Below are positions 1-9,599 of a stretch of DNA of 64,000 bases, piece by piece. Made by a program: the position numbers and the translations under genes. Position 1 is the stretch's first letter, and the number at the start of each line of letters is the position of its first letter. This DNA comes from Parvularia atlantis (lineage: Eukaryota; Opisthokonta; Rotosphaerida), in the NCBI GenBank assembly GCA_943704415.1, contig CALSCO010002004.1:39353-103352 (forward strand). Direction: 5' to 3'. Under the pieces are notes generated by a model. That model had not been told where the DNA came from, did not search any database, and saw only the letters and a program-made list of their open reading frames with translations.

Positions 1-809
1 GACGCCGACGCGCACGAGGCCGAGCGCATCGCGCAAGCTGCACGGGACGAGATGATGCGCGCGGCGGCGGCGCGGGCGGCTGAAGACGAGCGGCGGCGGC
101 GCGAGGAGGCTGAGGCGGCAGCAGCAGCGGCGGAGGCGGCGCGGCAGCGCGCGATCGAGGCGCGCGTCGCCGAGGTGCGCGCTCATGTCGCGCTCGTGTG
201 GCGCTGATGTGGCGCGGACGGCAGGAGCGGCGCCTGATCGCCGAGAACGAGCAGCGCGAGCGCGAGGCACGCGACAAGGCGGCGGCGGCGGCACGGGCGC
301 AGCAGCGCGAACGCGAGCGGGTGCAGCGCGAGCGGGAGGCACGCGAGGCGGCGCAGCGCAAGGAGGACGCCGTCGCGCACGGCCTGCTGTGGGCCCTGCA
401 GCAGCTGCAGAACGACGCGCCGTCGCGCCTCGAGCTGCGCGGCGCGCTGCAGACCCTCGCCGTCATCCTCGGGCACGTCGTCGAGGACCCGTCCCACCCG
501 GCCTTCCGCCGCCTGCGCGACGCCAACGCCGACCTCCGCCGAGACCTGCTGCGCTTCCGCGGCGCGGCAGAGTGCCTCCTCGCCGTGGGCTTTGTCGAGC
601 GCCAGGACGCGATCGAGAGCGACGACGCCGGCGCGCCCGAGCGCATCGACGACCTCCGCAGCGACCGACCAACGACCGAGCTCGTCTACGTCCTGCCTGA
701 GCCCGACCTCGCGGCCGAACCCGAGGCGTGGGTCGCCTGGTACGAGCGGCTCAAGCAGCACCGCGACACGGTCCAGGCGGCCGCGGCGGCGCTGCGCTCG
801 CAGCGGTGA
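1..809 (+). CDS. PUB-domain coiled-coil protein, 5' partial
   Basis: The gene enters from the left edge. Exon 1 is open in frame 1 up to base 174. A 50-nt intron (175-224; GTGCGC at the 5' end, GCTGAT branch-like element, CAG at the 3' end) joins it in phase 0 to 225-809. The first 110 or so visible residues are an Ala/Arg/Glu-rich coiled coil. Next comes a PUB/PUG-type domain, with text such as ILGHVVEDPSHPAFRRL and AAECLLAVGFVERQD that follows the family pattern (N-I-x-x-x-P-x-x-x-K-Y-R-x-I-R ... G-A-x-x-x-L-x-x-x-G-F). PUB domains of UBXN6, PNGase and HOIP bind the C-terminal tail of p97/VCP, so a role in ubiquitin/p97 biology is inferred. The N terminus, and any UBX or catalytic domain there, lies outside the window. 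The stop is 38 bp from the convergent neighbour's stop. Confidence 0.75.
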
Positions 810-847
810 CCCCTCACATCATGAGGCTGTACAAAGGCAGAGGCCGA

Positions 848-2296
848 TCACGCCGTCGCGGGCTGCGCGCCGCTCTCGCCTGACGCCGGCGAGCGCGAGC
901 GCGTCGCCTTGAGCACCGTGTCGGTGATGTCGTTGACAATCGACTGCCAGGTCACGTTGATGAACGTGAGCGAGCACTGCAGCGTCGTCACGGCCGCCGG
1001 CTTCTCCGTCAGCGCCTGCCCGAGCGGCGTGAGCGCCCAGTGCAAGCTCTGGACACACAAAACTCCGCACCAGCGCCAGGCCGCGCAGCATGTTGCGCAG
1101 GCTCCCGCGGCCGTCACCGGGCAGCGAGTCGGACGAGCCCGACGCACCGTCCGGCCGCGGCGCGTTGACGGCGACCTGGCAGTGGCCCTTGCCGCCTGGC
1201 CCGCTCATCATGATGTACTGCGTCTTCTCGGTCTCTGCGCGCGCGCGCGCGAGCTGAGCCCTGGTCCGGCCCGCGAGACGTCGCACGCACGCAGCAGCGA
1301 CGTGGTTGCGGCGCGCTGCGAAAACACGCGGATCAGGTCGTTCCAGCCGACCGAGCCGGCAAAGATCGGGATGCGCCGCATGCCGCCGCTGGTGTCCCCG
1401 GCCGGCAGCTGTGTCTCGCGCCGCAGCCATGAGCGTCTCGTGCCCGCGGGCCGCCATCGCTTGCACGCACCCGCACAAACAGCCGCACGCAGTAGTGCAG
1501 GCCCTCGCTCGTGGCCAGGTCGGACCAGGCCGAGTCGTAGTCCTCCACGTTGAAGTAGATCAGCGGGAACGAGTACGTGTAGTCCTGGCCTGTGTTGCGC
1601 GCGCGCGCGCTCGCTCAGCACTCGGTCGCCCTATTGCGCCTGGCGGGCGCGTGCCCTTCTTGTCCATGCGCGTCTTGCTCGGCGCGGCGTACACGCGCTT
1701 GGTGATCTCCTTGCTGGTCTCGCGGATGCGGTTGTCGGGCCCTTTTGTGCGCACGTGCGCGGGGCAGATCAGTGGCGCGCAAAGCCGTCATCGGGATGCA
1801 AGCGCGCACCCTTCGTGCAGATCGACACGGTCAGCTCGTACTCGAGCTGCACGAGCATGTTGAGGTAGAACGTCTCCTTCCAGCGCACGTTGCCCTCCTC
1901 GTCGTGCGTCAGCGGCTTCTGCTCGGTCTTGCGCCGCACAAAGATAATGTCGTGGTCGCGCTTGGTCGCGCCGCCGCCGCTGCTGCCGCTGCTGCCCGAT
2001 GCGGCCGTGCTGACGATCGCCGGCGGGCTGGGCGCGCACGCCTCACGTCACGGCGCGCACGACGCGCAGCAGCCCGTCCGCACTCACTTCTGCCGCACGT
2101 AGAAGATCAGGTCGTCGACGTCGGGATCGTTCACGGCCAGGAAGTGCTCGCGGAACAGCTCCTGCCAGAACATCGCGCTGCCGGACGGGCCCGTGGCCAC
2201 GCGCGTCACGATCACGTCCACGTCCATCGGGCGATGGGGCGGGTGCTGCGCGTCAGGCGCAACGTGTGAGAGGCGCATCCGCCTCTCCGCGGCCAT
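848..2296 (-). CDS. KIAA0930: KIAA0930-family protein
   Basis: This is a spliced gene on the minus strand. After intron removal, blocks match the conserved KIAA0930 (C22orf9) family in order: an N-terminal FWQELFREHF...DDLIFYVRQK block, ETFYLNMLVQLEYELTVSIC, the VYAAPSKTRMDKKG loop, YSFPLIYFNVEDYDSAWSDL, an IRVFSQRAAT segment, MMSGPGGKGHCQVAVNAP, and a helical C terminus near ALTEKPAAVTTLQCSLTFIN. The family is widespread in animals and protists and has no established biochemical function. Introns use GTGCGY 5' sites with CTGAC-like branch sites; the first uses GTGAGT. The start at 2296 is the first ATG; an in-frame ATG at 2227 (MDVDVIV) is the alternative. The gene is divergent from the RCC1-like gene, with fewer than 90 bp between the start codons, and convergent with the PUB gene. 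Confidence 0.8.
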
Positions 2297-2380
2297 CCTG
2301 CGTGCGGCCGCACTGCGACCCGCTCAATGACACACGGCCACGTCTTTCGCCTCACTCGGTTCGATCAGCGATCGCACACG

Positions 2381-3224
2381 ATGTTGGTCGGCCGCTGCGT
2401 CTCGCGCGCGATGTCGACGGCGACGGGCGCAGCGCACGGCCGCCAGCGCCACCGCGCGACGGCGCTCTTCGTGTCGGCGGCCGCCGCGGTCGTCGCGGGC
2501 GTCGCGGCCGGCGTGCTCGAGATGCGCGAGGCCGATGCGACGTGCGTCGTTGCGCCGATCGCGCGCCATCGCCCTGGTGCTCAGCGCCCGCCGCCCATCA
2601 CCGCAGCACCGCCGCCGCGGCCGTGTACAAGACCGACGCGCGCAAGCTGCGCAGCCTGTATATCTGGGGCGACAACGCCAACGGGATCCACCCGGAGGCG
2701 CCCGAGGACACGGTGGCGCAGCCCCGTCCCGTCGCGTTCTTCGACGGTATGCTCCTCCGCAGCGTCTCGCTCGGCTTCCGCCACGCCGGTGCGCCACGCC
2801 CGGGCACGTGCATCTAGACGCACGGCGCTCACGTGGCGCGCTCGGCAGCCGCCGTCGATGGCAACGGCGACGTGTACCAGTGGGGCTCGGCGTTTGGCGC
2901 GCCCGCCTCGGCGCTGCTCGCGCCCGTGCCGCCCGAGGGCGTGGCCGCGCGCCGGCCGCCGCAGCTCGTGCCGCCGACGTGCACGCTCAAGGGCTACGAC
3001 GTCGCGCAGGTCTTCTGCGGCTTTGCCAAGACGTTTGCGCTCACGCGATCGGTGCGCGGCGAGCAACCCCAGCGCCGGCCCTGAGCTGACGCAGGCGGCC
3101 CGCAGGGCAAGTTGTACGCGCTGCCGATCAGCTCCGACACCGTGACTGTGCCGGCCAGCCCCACCACCGCCGCCACGTCGCGCCCGACAGCCGTGCCACC
3201 GTCGCAGCAGGCAACACAGCCGTT

Positions 3225-3257
<33 letters not shown>

Positions 3258-4791
3258 GCAGTCGCAACATGGCCAGGACGCGGCCGGCTGGGGCGCGTGG
3301 CTGATGGGCGGGTGGATGTCGGCGGGCCAGCCGTCGTCGTTGGCAGCGGCGCTTTCCAAGGCCCTACCGCCGCCGCCGAATGCGATCGAGCTAGTGCTGC
3401 CGCCGGAGTACGATCACGACCGGTAAGCGGCCACTGCCTGCTCGCTACCTGCTCGCGGCTGGCTCACACACGCACGCCGCGCGCAGCATCGTCAAGATTG
3501 CGGGCGGCTTCAACCACCTGATGGTGCTCACCGAGTCGGGCAAAGTGCGCGCAGGCGCCCTGCTCAATGAAGCGTGACCTGGCCACTCGCTCACCCGCTC
3601 GCACGCGCGCAGGTGTTTGCCGGCGCCCAGAACACCTACGCCAATCAGGTTGGGCAGCTCGGGCTCGGCTTTGCGAACGAGACACCGACAGCATTCGACG
3701 CCAACGTGACGCCGCAGGAGCTGATCCTGGTGTGCGCGTCGCTCGCCGCGGCCGGAGCTTGCTCACGACGAGGGCGTGCGCAGGTGCCGTTCGACCCGCC
3801 CGTGGCCGACATCGCGTGCGGCTCGGCGCACACGGTGCTGCTCACGCGCCGCGGCGACGTCTTCTCGTTTGGCGCGAACCGCCTCGGCCAGCTCGGCCTC
3901 GGAGCGTTCAATGAGGAGCTGCTGATTGTGCCGCGGCCGATCCAGGTGCGCAGTGGGACAGGCTGGCCCCGTCCTAGCGCCCATTGCCCCAAACGCGCAG
4001 GTGTCGCAGCTCCCGCCCGAGTCGCGCTGCACACAGATCGCGGCCGGCGGCGACAACGTGTACTTTGTGCTTGAGAGCGACGCCAAGTGCGAGCTCTTTG
4101 CGTGTGGCGCGGGCCTGCTCGGCCAGCTGGGCGTCGGGCAGGTGCGCTCGTGTCCGCCCTTCGCAGTGGCGCTTGCCGTTCTCACGTCGGTCGCCAGTGG
4201 CCGCATCTCAAGGGCGAGCCGACGCTGGTGCAGACGCTGAGCCGGCGGCAGTTCTACGACGAGCAGAAGAAGGCCGTGCAGGCGATTCGCGTGCGCCGCG
4301 TGTCGGTTGGGCAGCGGCACGTCGCGGGTGCGTGGCTGTGCGAGGGCGTTTTTGAGGCAGCTCACGGCGGCGGCGCAGCCGTGCTCGACACGTCGTACGC
4401 CGACACGGGGGCCGGCAGCGGCGGGCTGGACGTGTGGATGTGGGGTGCGTCGCCTTGGCCGTGCGAGCGCGTGCACGTGCACGCTAAACGGAACGGCGCG
4501 CAGGCTACAACAAGTACTTCCAGCTCGGGCTGCGGCACCGCGCGGCGACGTCGTCCCCGCAGGCGTCGCGGTGCGCGCGCTGCACGTGCCTGTCGGTGGC
4601 GCTGACGCCCACGCAGGGGGCTGGAGGAGGCCGGCGACGCGCTGCGGCTGTCGCACGAGCAGGGGCGGATCACGCAGGACATCGTGTGCGGGTGCGTGTG
4701 TGCCGGGCCTCGTGCTGGTCTCACACGCGGGCTTGCGCGCAGGCACGACACGACGGCCGTGTTCATGACGCGCCGCGACAGCGCCAAGTGA
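2381..4791 (+). CDS. RCC1-repeat protein, probably mitochondrial (FMP25/RCC1L-like)
   Basis: A multi-exon gene. The N terminus is basic and Ser/Ala-rich and is followed by one hydrophobic segment (ALFVSAAAAVVAGVAAGVLE), as in mitochondrial FMP25-type proteins. RCC1 blades follow: LYIWGDNANGI, GDVYQWGSAFG, IAGGFNHLMVLTESG, YANQVGQLGLGF, IACGSAHTVLLTRRGDVFSFG, NRLGQLGLG, AAGGDNVYFVLE and CGAGLLGQLGVGQ. RCC1 propellers serve as Ran exchange factors or as scaffolds; the hydrophobic leader argues for the mitochondrial-ribosome/RNA-type relatives (RCC1L, FMP25), but this is inference. A 10-residue polyQ tract lies in a low-complexity insertion at 3226-3255. The chosen start is ATG 2381; an in-frame ATG at 2327 would add 18 residues. 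At least nine introns of GTGCGY type interrupt it. The last exon ends MTRRDSAK-stop. Confidence 0.75.
3226..3255 (+). repeat. (CAG)10 coding repeat (polyQ)
   Basis: Ten uninterrupted CAG codons encode Gln in the RCC1-repeat protein insertion. Confidence 0.95.
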
Positions 4792-4855
4792 TGCATACCC
4801 GTGCATTTCGTCGGACATCAACGCAACAAGGGAGAGAGATGCGATGGGGGAGTCG

Positions 4856-5666
4856 TCAGAGGGCCAGCGCCAGCGCGGCGAGCAGCATCGCCGCCAGCAC
4901 CACGCCCAGGGCCGGCGCGACGCTGCTGGCCGGGTTGAGGCACGTGTAGGCGGCGCCCTGGTTGCACGTCCCCGTCAGGCTGATCTCCGTGCAGTTCTGG
5001 CACGCCCTGTCGGAGCAGCGGCGCACGGAGGCCGCAAAGTTGTCGCAGTTGTACTGCGGGCAGCGTGAGCTCGCGATGGGAGGGGCGATGCGCGCGCCGT
5101 CGCACCTGCGTCGACCCGCTGCCGTCGTAGCCGTCAATGCACTGGCCGTCGAGGAAGAAGTTGGCATTGGTGATGCCGCCGGTGCAGTCGCGGTTCTGGA
5201 ACACGTTGACCACGGCCGCGTACTTGCCCGCCGGCAGGCCCTCGACCTCCGAGTTGGGGCACGACACGCGGAAGCCTACCTCACGCCCATTGTCGACCCA
5301 GCCGATGCAGCGCAGCGAGAAGCACGCTGCGACGGCGCCGCGACGTCAGCGAAACGGCTCGTTTCATGCGCGTTCCCGTGTGCGCTGTGCTGCGGCGTCG
5401 CGCGGCCTTGCGGCAAGCGAGCGCGGCACCGGGCGCAGGCCGCACAAAAACAGAACCGACCCCAAAAACAACAGCCCAAGCCGGCCGCGTTGTCCCGTCG
5501 AAAACCAACGGCACGCACCGCCCACCGTGATCAGCGACGCCGTGTACGGCTGGCCCTCGCACGTCTTGCTGTAGTAGTACGACGCGAGCTGGAACGCGGC
5601 CTCGGCGCGCGGCACGAACGCGCCCGCCGCGAGCGCCGCGACGACGACGACCAGCGCGAGCCGCAT
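4856..5666 (-). CDS. Secreted, Cys-rich, probably GPI-anchored surface protein
   Basis: Three exons join cleanly. The N terminus has a signal peptide (MRLALVVVVAALAAGAFVPR, then AEA). The mature part holds about 16 cysteines, for example SYYYSKTCEGQPY, LRCIGWVDNGREVGF, VSCPNSEVEGL, FQNRDCTGGI, YNCDNFAASVRRC and CTGTCN-like spacing near the end. It finishes with NPASS and a hydrophobic tail (APALGVVLAAMLLAALALAL) directly before the stop, the layout of a GPI-attachment signal. I recognise no named domain. The signal peptide, Cys pairs and hydrophobic tail are visible; GPI anchoring is inferred. Two ATTGG (CCAAT on the coding strand) boxes sit 12 and 45 nt upstream of the ATG. An upstream in-frame ATG at 5702 would put 12 polar residues before the signal peptide and is less likely. 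Confidence 0.75.
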
Positions 5667-5677
5667 AATTTCGCGCG

Positions 5678-5715
5678 ATTGGCTGCGGCAATGTGACGCC
5701 ACGAGCGTGGATTGG
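5678..5715 (-). promoter_or_regulatory. Paired CCAAT boxes upstream of the Cys-rich surface protein gene
   Basis: ATTGG at 5678-5682 and 5711-5715 on the plus strand gives two CCAAT boxes on the coding strand, 12 and 45 nt before the ATG at 5666. Confidence 0.5.
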
Positions 5716-5740
5716 TCGGTCAGCGGGTATCAGTTGAGGT

Positions 5741-7077
5741 CTAACTCTCTGGTGCGGGCGTGGTAGCGGGTGCGGGCACGGTGCTCGACGACGGCGGCGG
5801 CGCGGCTGGCCCGTCCGGCACGTGCAGCGGCGACGTGCGCGTGCCCTCAAACTGGCGGCAGTGGATCTGCGGCGCCGGCGTAAGCGGCCCCCCCCCCCCC
5901 CCCCCCCCCCCCTCCCGCCGCTGCTGGAAGGGCGACACGCACGCGGATGTGCATGTTGACGTCCTCCGGCCGCGCCAGGAACGGGAAGTTGCCGCCCGAC
6001 TTGAGCTGCGCGTAGCGCGACTCGGGGTAGAACTTGCGCACCTGCGACCGCAGCGACTCGTGCAGTGCAACCTCGTCGTACGTCTGCCGGGCCGCACCGT
6101 CAGCCGTTGTTCACGCAACTGTGCGCGCCTGCGTGCCTCGATGATCATCACGCGGCTGTCGGGGAAGTAGCCCGGCTCCAGGCGCGCTTCGGCCGAGTTG
6201 AGCGTGAGGCGCGACGCGATCGCGGGCTGCGACAGCGTCTCGATCTACATGCACACGCGCTCAGCTCCACAAACAAGCACGCGCGCATTCGACGCACCTG
6301 CTCGACCATAAAGTCGACCGAGTCGGCCACGCGCTTCTCGAGCGCGCCCGAGGGAAAGTTGCTGAGGATGATGCGCTTGAGCGCAAAGTCCGGCACCCAG
6401 CTGAACCTGTGTGGGCGGCGAGCGTTCATCGTGTTCCGCGACCGCGTGCGAGACCGGCGCGCACAGGCCCATGTACGGCGCATTTTGCCGGAACGCGTCC
6501 GTGTTGATGAACGTGTTGCACAGGATGAGGCTCTCGATGCGCTTCGTGCGCTGCTGCGCGTACACCTGCGCCAGAAACCCGCCCAACGCCGTGCCAAACA
6601 GGTGGACCTGCGCGCGCGCGTGATCAACGGCACACACTCGCGGCGCACGCGGCGCGCACCTTCTCAAAGCCGAGCTGGTCGAGCAGCTTTGTGAAGCCGT
6701 CGCACCACTCGATGTGCGTCCAGTACGGCGGGTAGTCGACCTGCGCCGCCGTGAGCACGCGCATCATCGCGACGCGAGAGCGCGCACGGCCACGACGCGG
6801 TAGCCCAGCGAGCCCAGGCCCATCAGCTGCTTGAAGTACGACTCGGCCGTGCCGCCGGCCGTCGGCAGGAACACGATCGGGCACCGCACCTGCTTCGGGC
6901 CAAAGTCGTACAGCCGCCAGGCCTTGGCGCCCTTGGCCTGCGCGCCCTCGACCATCTTCTGCTCGGGTGCGACGTCAGCGCGGCGTCCCACGATCGCGCG
7001 CAGCGGTGCGCCACCTGCTGCAGCGGCACACTGCGCCGGAACGAGACGTACTCCTTCGACTGCGACAGCGCCGACAT
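5741..7077 (-). CDS. SPG21: Maspardin-like alpha/beta-hydrolase
   Basis: The gene starts MSALSQSKEYVSFRRSVPLQ, comparable to the start of maspardin. Successive exons give WRLYDFGPKQVRCPIVFLP, GTAESYFKQLMGLGSLGYRV, VDYPPYWTHIEWCDGFTKLL, HLFGTALGGFLAQVYAQQ, IESLILCNTFINTDAF, LKRIILSNFPSG, VADSVDFMVEQ and YAQLKSGGNFPFLARPEDVN, all in maspardin order. Maspardin is an endosomal alpha/beta-hydrolase-fold protein (SPG21, mutated in Mast syndrome) thought to be a scaffold. Here the nucleophile-elbow position reads GTALG, with Ala where true hydrolases have Ser, which agrees with a non-enzymatic role; human maspardin reads GASLG. The tail is Pro/Ser-rich. One intron contains an unbroken 25-C tract (5888-5912 on the plus strand). 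Confidence 0.85.
5888..5912. repeat. Homopolymer tract of 25 C
   Basis: Twenty-five consecutive C on the plus strand (G on the transcribed strand) within a maspardin intron, just downstream of the branch-site side (TAAGCGG borders the tract). It may be a polymorphic or sequencing-sensitive site. Confidence 0.95.
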
Positions 7078-7393
7078 CCTCCTTGCCGCGGCGGCGAGTC
7101 AGCGATCGCGCCATGATGGGCGTGCGCGGGGAAGGATACAGCGGGACCCGGTGATTGATGGGATGGTCTTGGCGCGCTGGTGAACGTCCGGCTCTGTCGT
7201 GCGCACAGGTCGATCGCGCACGTCTCGCAGCGGTGCGTCGCCCGCACGATAGGCACTTTTTAAGTCGTCGCCGCCGTCGTCCTCGGGCCCTTGCCGTGCC
7301 CCCGCGCACCGTCGCCGCCGCCGCCGCCAGGCACGAGGTCACCCGCGCGACGCTCTACTCGTTCACACTCGCACACGACACAGCAACCGATCT
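7078..7393. other. Intergenic gap (316 bp)
   Basis: This lies between the maspardin start and the desaturase stop, both on the minus strand. It should hold the desaturase 3' end and the maspardin promoter. The sequence is GC-rich with a short T/A patch (near 7256-7264) and a GCC-triplet stretch near 7310-7330. No CCAAT box and no convincing ORF were seen. Confidence 0.5.
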
Positions 7394-9145
7394 CTACGAA
7401 GACACGCGCGCCACCCGGAACATGCGCTGCAGCTCCCGCGCAGCCTCCGTGTGCATGTTCATCCCGCCGTTGAACGCCTTGCTCGCGTCCTTGCCCAGGA
7501 ACGCCTTAAGGATCTGGCGGCGCGCACGCGCATAGGTGTGAGCACACGGCCACTGGCAAGGCGGCGAACCGCACCTTGTCACCGCCAGGGTGCCGCGACA
7601 TGAACGTGGTGAGGTCGAGCGCAAAGCCGTCGATCACGGTCCATGGCCGGCCGGCCTGCTGCTGCGCGACCTCGGCCAGCGTGAGCACGGGTAGGCTTGC
7701 CTCGTCAGGCCCCTGCGCGTGTGCCACGGCACCGTCAGCAACCGTGCGAGCAAGGGTGTGTGTGCGCAAAGAACGCACCCAGCGCAGCTGTGACTTCATC
7801 TCGCCCAGGATTTGCTCCGCGACGAGCAGCCGCGCCTTGGCGATCTCGTTCGCGTCCGACACGTACAGGTCGCGCGCCAGGCCGAGACGCCCCCACGCGG
7901 CGATGGCCCACTTGGTCGGATCCCAGTCGTACCACTGCACACTGTGCGGCCGGCCGGCGTCAGCAGCGGTGGTGGTGGTCGCGGGCTGAGCACGTGGCGC
8001 ACCCGTTCCGGTAGTCCTTCGGGAAGGCGTGGTGAAAGTTGTGGTAGCCCTCGCCGTTGGTCAGGAGCGAGCAGAGCACGTTGCCGCGCGCCGAGATGGT
8101 GCGCGAAAAGTCCTGGTCGCCGATCCTGCGCCGCGACTGGTGAGCAACGACCGCTGTGGGCATGTGCACGCGCACGAGCACGCACCAGTGCGCGACCGAG
8201 TTGATGCAGAACGTCGAGTGCCAAATGAGCACGCGCAGCACAAAGCCGCCCCAGAGCAGTCCGCCCCAGACGTCGCCCCAGAGGCCGGCGAGCAGCATCG
8301 GGCCGGCGAAGCCGACGGCGAGGGCGAGGGCGACATAGTGCTTGTGCTGGAAGACGACAACTGCAGCCGCGCGCTCGATCAGCGACCAGCGCAGAACGGG
8401 CACGCGCGGGGCCTCACCGGGATCGGCGTTGAGGTCGGACGCGTCGATCAGCTTCATCTTGGGGTAGTGCGGCTTCTCGAAGATCCAGCCGATGTGCGAG
8501 TACCAGAAGCCCTTCTTGCTGCTGTACGGGTCGTCCTCGGTGTCGGTGAAGCGGTGGTGGAGGCGGTGGCGCAGCACTGGCGCGTTTGCCAGTGAGCCTT
8601 CCTGATCGGGGCCGAGGACGGCGCAGCGGGGCGCGGCGACGCACCCCACCACTTGATCGACCCCTGGAAGCCGTTCGTGCCGCAGACGGCGAGGAATACG
8701 CGCAGCGGGAGACTCGCGGCGTACGCGCGATGGCTCCACAGCCGGTGGTATCCGGCCGTGATCCCTATGGGGGCGCGTTCCCGTCGTCAGCCCGCGTCAC
8801 GGGCAAACGACCGATGGCGCACCGAGCATCGTCAGCCACCACATCGGCGCGAGCGCGAGCAGCGTCGCCCGCGTCGGCGTCGTGAGCGCGACGGTCGCAA
8901 GCGCCGCCACGTGCGTCGCGACGACAAAGACGGCGTTGGCAACCCACGGGGACCCGCCGTCGCCGCCACCGCCACTGCCGCTGCCCGTGCGCCGCGCCGT
9001 GTCGACGACGACCTTGGGGATCGCGGCCGGGCTGCCGCTGCCGTGCGCCTAATTTTATCCGGGCGGCGGTCAGCACGTTGCGACCGAGCGACCAGCGACC
9101 CGACGCGCGCACCGTCTCGTCGGCCGCTGCGTACTCGGGCGGCAT
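7394..9145 (-). CDS. OLE1: Stearoyl-CoA (delta-9) desaturase with C-terminal cytochrome b5
   Basis: Exons from ATG 9145 give MPPEYAAADET, a Gly/Ser-rich linker, then a membrane segment (WVANAVFVVATHVAALATVA) and the desaturase core: GITAGYHRLWSHRAY (His box 1), LRHRLHHRFTDTEDDPYSS (box 2), a second membrane region (YVALALAVGFAGPMLLAGLW), and NGEGYHNFHHAFPKDY (box 3). These His boxes bind the di-iron centre that inserts the delta-9 double bond into acyl-CoA at the ER. After a linker the C terminus is a cytochrome b5-like domain with the haem-loop signature FMSRHPGGD and a second-half AFNGGMNMHTEAARELQ. The desaturase-b5 order matches the fungal OLE1 layout, whereas animal SCDs lack the b5 domain. 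One intron ends TAG rather than CAG. The upstream region has an inverted pair of CCAAT boxes. Confidence 0.92.
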
Positions 9146-9599
9146 CGCGTCTGCTGTCGCGCGCCGTGAGCACACGCTGAAGACAAAAAGTGCGACGTCG
9201 CGAGTGGGGCGAGACCACGAGCGGGCAGCACGAGGAACAAACACGTGCGCGCGCGTGAGAGAGGCGGTTGCTTGGGGCGCGCGAACGTCATCAAGCGGGC
9301 GTCAGCCACACTGCGTTCGGTCGGGAGCGAGCACCTGCACGGCAGATGAATTCCAGCAGTGAAGCGCCTGATACATGCCTCCAGCCAATCAGCGGGGGCC
9401 TAGTTGGTGACGTCTCGCGCTCTGATTGGCTGCTTTGGGCGCCGCCGATCGAACTCGACATTCGACGTTCTACCGTGCCCCTCGAGACTGCACCCGATCC
9501 GTCATCATGCCGGATCACCTACTTCCCGGGGCAGTGCTTTGCCAGCAGCGTGTCGTTTGCGATCATACAATCTGCCCCGTCTGCTCGCCATGGCGCGCC
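9146..9599. promoter_or_regulatory. Desaturase upstream region with inverted CCAAT pair
   Basis: A 454-bp gap between the desaturase start (minus) and the stop of the next minus-strand gene. GCCAATCAG at 9384-9392 and its exact inverse CTGATTGGC at 9422-9430 form a 9-bp inverted repeat around two oppositely oriented CCAAT boxes, about 240-290 bp upstream of the desaturase ATG. NF-Y/HAP is the known binder of such boxes; that role here is inferred. An alternative terminal exon of the upstream gene (stop near 9519) cannot be excluded. Confidence 0.5.

Noticed and set aside
183-761. Long open frames antisense to the PUB gene and many other genes
   Set aside because: High GC makes antisense frames open by chance; they are Arg/Ala/Pro-rich, lack recognisable domains and conflict with the spliced sense genes.
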